Assembly (NCBI RefSeq): GCF_020630935.1
Contig: NZ_JAHDIG010000055.1
Location: 1-33,194, forward strand
Reading direction: 5' to 3'
Origin: Bernardetia sp.
GTDB lineage: Bacteria; Bacteroidota; Bacteroidia; Cytophagales; Bernardetiaceae
DNA length: 33,194 nt
Position numbers and translations under genes: made by a program. Positions 30,164 through 33,194 of the stretch are shown one piece after another. The notes beneath the pieces were generated by a model, which saw nothing but the letters and a program-made list of their open reading frames with translations, had not been told where the DNA came from and searched no databases. The first letter of the stretch is position 1. Every line of letters starts with the position of its first letter.

Positions 30164-31558
30164 ATGAAAACCTTAAAACAAATCCAGCAATTTTCTAAAA
30201 AGAATAATTTTGAACTACAAGATAAATCAATCCTTGTGGCGTGTAGTGGAGGTGTGGACTCAATGGTTTTGACAGATATTTTATCAAAACTAGACAACAT
30301 AAAAAAAATAGGAATTGCTCATTGTAACTTTTCACTTAGAGCAGACGAATCTGATGGAGATGAAAAATTTATTAGAAATTATGCAAAAGAAAAAAATATA
30401 GATTTCCATTCTATCAAGTTCAACACCAAAAAATTAGCAGAAGAAAAACAAAAATCTATTCAACTGATAGCTAGAGAATTACGCTATGATTTTTTTGAAA
30501 AAATAAGTAGCAAAGAAGGTTATGAGTTCGTAGCTACAGCACACCATCTTTCCGATTCTTTAGAAACGTCGCTCTATCATTTGAGCAAAGGAAGTGGCAT
30601 TTCTGGGCTGCGTGGAATTGTCCCCAAAAGAAGCATATATAAAAACAGTCAAGCCAAAATTATTCGTCCTTTGCTTTGCCTTACCAAACAGGAGATTTTG
30701 AATTATGCAAAGGAAAATAATCTAAAATGGCGAGAAGATGCCAGCAATCAAACCGAAAAATATAAAAGAAATTTCATTCGTCATCAGATTGTTCCTAAGC
30801 TAAAAGACATCAATCCAGATACAGAAAAAACGTTTTTAGATACCTCCGAACGCCTTAGAGCAATGGAAAATTTACTGCGTTTTCATCTAAAAACATTTGA
30901 AAAAACACTCTCCAAAAGAGAAGATAAAAGCATCTTGATAAGAACAGAAACTATTAGAAATATAGTAGAACCTTTGCTTATCGTTTCAGAGTTTTTGAAA
31001 AAGTATGGTTTCTCTTATAAGCAATCTAAGCAAATTTTAGAACAACTTGATAGCCAAGACACAAAGAGTAAGACATTTTTTGCCAAATCACATACACTTT
31101 TTACAAATCAAGAAGAATGGATTTTGAGAGACAAAAATGATAAAAAAACTAACTTTGAAGAGATTGAAATAGATTTTAATGATAATGGAAAATACCTTAT
31201 TAAAAATAAAAAGGACAAAACGATTCTTACTTTAGAAAAACAGAATGCAGATAAAGCAGACTTTAAAAGCAAGTCGATGTATGTAGATGCTCATAAACTC
31301 AAATTTCCTTTAATGTTAAGAAAATGGCAAAATGGAGACAGATTTATCCCTTTAGGAATGAGAAATTCGAAAACGATTGGAAATTTTCTAACAGATTTGA
31401 AAATTCCGATATATCAAAGAGATTTTGTTTATATATTGGAATCAGACAAAACCATTTTTTGGGTGGGAATTATTGAAGAAAGTAAAGTAGAGCATTTGCG
31501 AATAGGCGAAAAATATAGGTTAGAATCAAATTCTAAATATATTATGAAAATTTCCTAA
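30164..31558 (+). CDS. tilS: tRNA(Ile)-lysidine synthetase TilS
   Basis: Attaches lysine to C34 of the CAU-anticodon isoleucine tRNA, using ATP, so the tRNA reads AUA. The PP-loop motif SGGVDS (28-33) is near the N-terminus, followed by the N-type ATPase domain (TAHHLSDSLETSLYHLSKGSGI) and the C-terminal TilS domain (RKWQNGDRFIPLGM, KIPIYQRD). The 464-residue length is that of long-form TilS. The frame is open upstream to a TTG at 30134; the ATG at 30164 gives MKTLKQIQQF and a normal distance to the PP-loop, so I use it. Essential gene in most bacteria. Confidence 0.94.
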   Translation: MKTLKQIQQFSKKNNFELQDKSILVACSGGVDSMVLTDILSKLDNIKKIGIAHCNFSLRADESDGDEKFIRNYAKEKNIDFHSIKFNTKKLAEEKQKSIQLIARELRYDFFEKISSKEGYEFVATAHHLSDSLETSLYHLSKGSGISGLRGIVPKRSIYKNSQAKIIRPLLCLTKQEILNYAKENNLKWREDASNQTEKYKRNFIRHQIVPKLKDINPDTEKTFLDTSERLRAMENLLRFHLKTFEKTLSKREDKSILIRTETIRNIVEPLLIVSEFLKKYGFSYKQSKQILEQLDSQDTKSKTFFAKSHTLFTNQEEWILRDKNDKKTNFEEIEIDFNDNGKYLIKNKKDKTILTLEKQNADKADFKSKSMYVDAHKLKFPLMLRKWQNGDRFIPLGMRNSKTIGNFLTDLKIPIYQRDFVYILESDKTIFWVGIIEESKVEHLRIGEKYRLESNSKYIMKIS

Positions 31559-31679
31559 AAATATTCATAAAATTGATTTTGTTTAATAGTAGTTATTTTT
31601 AATAATTATTTCAAAGTTAATAGCTAAAAAATAATATTAAAAAACTTCAAACTTTCTGATATAAAAATCGTTGTTATAA

Positions 31680-31841
31680 GTGAAGCTACAAATAAGTAGT
31701 TTTTTAATAACATATCTAATCAATGTCTTGTTAGTTGTTGTTGGAGCATTTTTAGTTTTCTCCATTTCAATTTTTTTAACTAGAAGGCAAATTGGAAAGC
31801 TCTATTTTTTTAACTGTATTTCTCTATTTTTTCGGCTATGA
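31680..31841 (+). CDS. Possible small membrane protein overlapping the repeat-protein start
   Basis: A 53-codon frame starting at GTG 31680, with one hydrophobic span (FLITYLINVLLVVVGAFLVF) followed by a positive RRQIGK. Its stop overlaps the next gene's start as ATGA, an arrangement typical of translational coupling. However, T-rich DNA easily gives hydrophobic frames, there is no ATG, and no homology can be judged. The rest of the 279-bp gap between tilS and 31838 shows nothing else. Confidence 0.2.
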   Translation: MKLQISSFLITYLINVLLVVVGAFLVFSISIFLTRRQIGKLYFFNCISLFFRL

Positions 31842-33194
31842 AATCATTTATACTTTCTTTAGTATGTCTTCTTTGCGTTCCTCTCTATCTACAAGCACAA
31901 AGTCTTAACTATCCAACAGGCATTTCTTATCAAGGCAAACTTCTAAATAATGGGCAACTTTATGAAGGAACAGAATCTATCCTGTTCGAACTCATTTCAG
32001 AAAACAACATCATTAGATGGTCTGAAACACAGCAAGTTACAATCACAAGAGGACTCTACTCTGTGATTTTGGGAAGTGTTGTCCCTTTTGGAGACGACCT
32101 TTTTACAGAAAATAATGATTTGATGTTGAGAATAAAAATAGGAGACAATCCTCCTATGATGGTTTCTGCACTCAATATAGTTCCTTATGCTTACATGGCA
32201 AAAAGTGTTGCAGATGGTGCTATCACAACAGAAAGTATTGAGGGAGAAGGAAGCAATAAAGTATTGGTAACCAATGAGCAAGGAAATGTAACATGGGTAA
32301 ATCAATCTGAATTGCAAACAACTGCTGCTTCTTTGGGTTCGGCAGGGGGTGATGTAAGTGGAAACTATAACAACCTTCAAATAAACTCTAATGTTATAAC
32401 AACAAATGAAATTCAAGATGGAACAATAGTTACTGAAGATATAGCAGATAATTCTGTTACAGTAGAAAAACTTTCAGATGATGTAGTAGAGACTATAAAA
32501 ATAAAAAATAATGCTGTAATTGCTTCTAAAATTTCTACTGGAGCAGTTGAAACAGATAAAATCCAAGACAATGCCATTACTACTGATAAAATAGTAGATG
32601 GGGCAATCACAGAATCTAAAATACAAGGAGGTGGAAATAATAAAGTAATGACCACTACTGGAACAGGGGATGTAATTTGGGTTGATAGAAGCACTTTTAC
32701 TTCAGGCTCTTTAGGAAATGCAGGAGGCGACTTGAGTGGCGATTATTCAGCTTTAGAAATAAATGCAGGCGTAATTACAGAAACAGAAATTGCTGATAAC
32801 GCTGTAACTGAAGATAAAATACAAAACAGTTCAGTAACCACTTCAAAAATTCAAAGTACAGGAAACGATTTAGTTCTGACAACAGACGCAACGGGAAACG
32901 TGATGTGGGAAAATAGAAACTCATTTACTACTGGTTCGCTTGGTTCTGCTGGTGGCGATGTAAACGGAAATTATTCCAACCTACAAATCAATCCAAATGC
33001 TATTACGGAAACAGAATTAGCTAACAGTTCTGTTACCACTTCAAAAATCCAAAGTACTGGAAATGATTTAGTTCTGACGACAGACGCAACTGGAAACGTG
33101 ATGTGGGAAAATAGAAACTCATTTACTGCTGGTTCGCTTGGCTCTGCTGGTGGAGATTTGAATGGAAATTATTCCAACCTACAAATCAATCCAA
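31838..33194 (+). CDS. Secreted protein with 66-residue tandem repeats (3' end outside window)
   Basis: At least 452 residues, cut by the window edge. A signal peptide (MKSFILSLVCLLCVPLYLQA) is followed by a domain of about 105 residues (GISYQGKLLNNGQLYEG...NIVPYAYMAKSV) similar to those that start Bacteroidota proteins with short hydrophilic repeats. The rest is built of units with AITTxKI/AVTExKI steps and a GxxLxSAGGDxxGNYxxLQIN segment. The last two units are about 66 residues (198 bp) each and nearly identical. The composition (T, S, N, A, D rich, no cysteine in the repeats) suggests an elongated surface or adhesin-like stalk. No sorting domain can be seen because the C-terminus is missing. 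Confidence 0.75.
   Translation, partial: MKSFILSLVCLLCVPLYLQAQSLNYPTGISYQGKLLNNGQLYEGTESILFELISENNIIRWSETQQVTITRGLYSVILGSVVPFGDDLFTENNDLMLRIKIGDNPPMMVSALNIVPYAYMAKSVADGAITTESIEGEGSNKVLVTNEQGNVTWVNQSELQTTAASLGSAGGDVSGNYNNLQINSNVITTNEIQDGTIVTEDIADNSVTVEKLSDDVVETIKIKNNAVIASKISTGAVETDKIQDNAITTDKIVDGAITESKIQGGGNNKVMTTTGTGDVIWVDRSTFTSGSLGNAGGDLSGDYSALEINAGVITETEIADNAVTEDKIQNSSVTTSKIQSTGNDLVLTTDATGNVMWENRNSFTTGSLGSAGGDVNGNYSNLQINPNAITETELANSSVTTSKIQSTGNDLVLTTDATGNVMWENRNSFTAGSLGSAGGDLNGNYSNLQINP
32841..33194 (+). repeat. 198-bp tandem repeat, at least two near-identical copies
   Basis: The unit beginning at 32841 recurs at 33039 (period 198 bp, 66 codons). Over the 156 overlapping bases, about a dozen differences are visible. 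A more diverged copy precedes it (from about 32640). The second copy reaches the window end, so the array continues. Confidence 0.85.

Noticed and set aside
31997-32694. Two minus-strand frames opposite the repeat protein.
   Set aside because: The plus-strand frame starts with a signal peptide and has a regular repeat structure; these are shadows.

Overview
The window looks like chromosomal DNA of a low-GC Bacteroidota, probably a Cytophagia-type marine glider. That placement is inference. It rests on the AT-rich sequence, several TTG...TAnnTTTG promoters of the Bacteroidota type, a type IX secretion-like C-terminal domain on one secreted protein, the gmk-nadD pair, and the lack of obvious Shine-Dalgarno sites. 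No tRNA, rRNA, CRISPR array, transposase or integrase was seen.

Layout: (1) 67-1225, minus strand: gmk and nadD housekeeping pair. (2) 1484-16326, plus strand: a large surface-glycan block. It opens with a Wzm-type ABC export permease and continues with a complete nonulosonic (pseudaminic-type) acid pathway: PseB, PseC, a SpsF/PseF-like cytidylyltransferase, a PseI/NeuB synthase, and a PseG-PseH fusion. Eight further genes are interspersed: aldo/keto reductase, SDR, an HTTM-like membrane protein, ATP-grasp ligase, HMGL-like aldolase, SAM methyltransferase, amidohydrolase-fold protein and PIG-L deacetylase. (3) 16508-16834: an IscA-type Fe-S carrier, closed by a strong bidirectional terminator. 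(4) 16924-21084, minus strand: a solitary AAA ATPase, two unrecognised envelope proteins and a LysM-like membrane-anchored protein. (5) 21291-23366: gcvT and a small secreted FN3/sorting-domain protein. (6) 23386-24162: a probable frameshifted gene and a gene-poor stretch rich in palindromes. (7) 24163-29298: rpmH, an M28 peptidase, a small lipoprotein, a zinc-ribbon protein and a POT peptide transporter. (8) 29329-31558: a 128-bp structured intergenic element, an ankyrin-like membrane protein and tilS. (9) 31838 to the edge: a secreted protein with 66-residue tandem repeats, cut by the window end.

The best candidate for an undescribed system is the glycan block. The six canonical activities would give a CMP-activated pseudaminic-type sugar. 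The extra genes form a plausible tailoring set: PIG-L could free an amine, the HMGL-fold enzyme could make a small acid, the ATP-grasp enzyme could couple it by an amide bond, and the methyltransferase could cap it. The result would be a non-standard N-acyl or O-methyl nonulosonate. No glycosyltransferase and no Wzt ATPase lie in the window, so transfer and export must be completed from elsewhere.

A second theme is intergenic palindromes: a 46-bp near-perfect palindrome, at least three GTTGGT...ACCAAC hairpins, two AAAGGC-AA-GCCTTT hairpins, and a composite element with 17-bp terminal inverted repeats. They suggest families of small mobile or RNA-forming elements.
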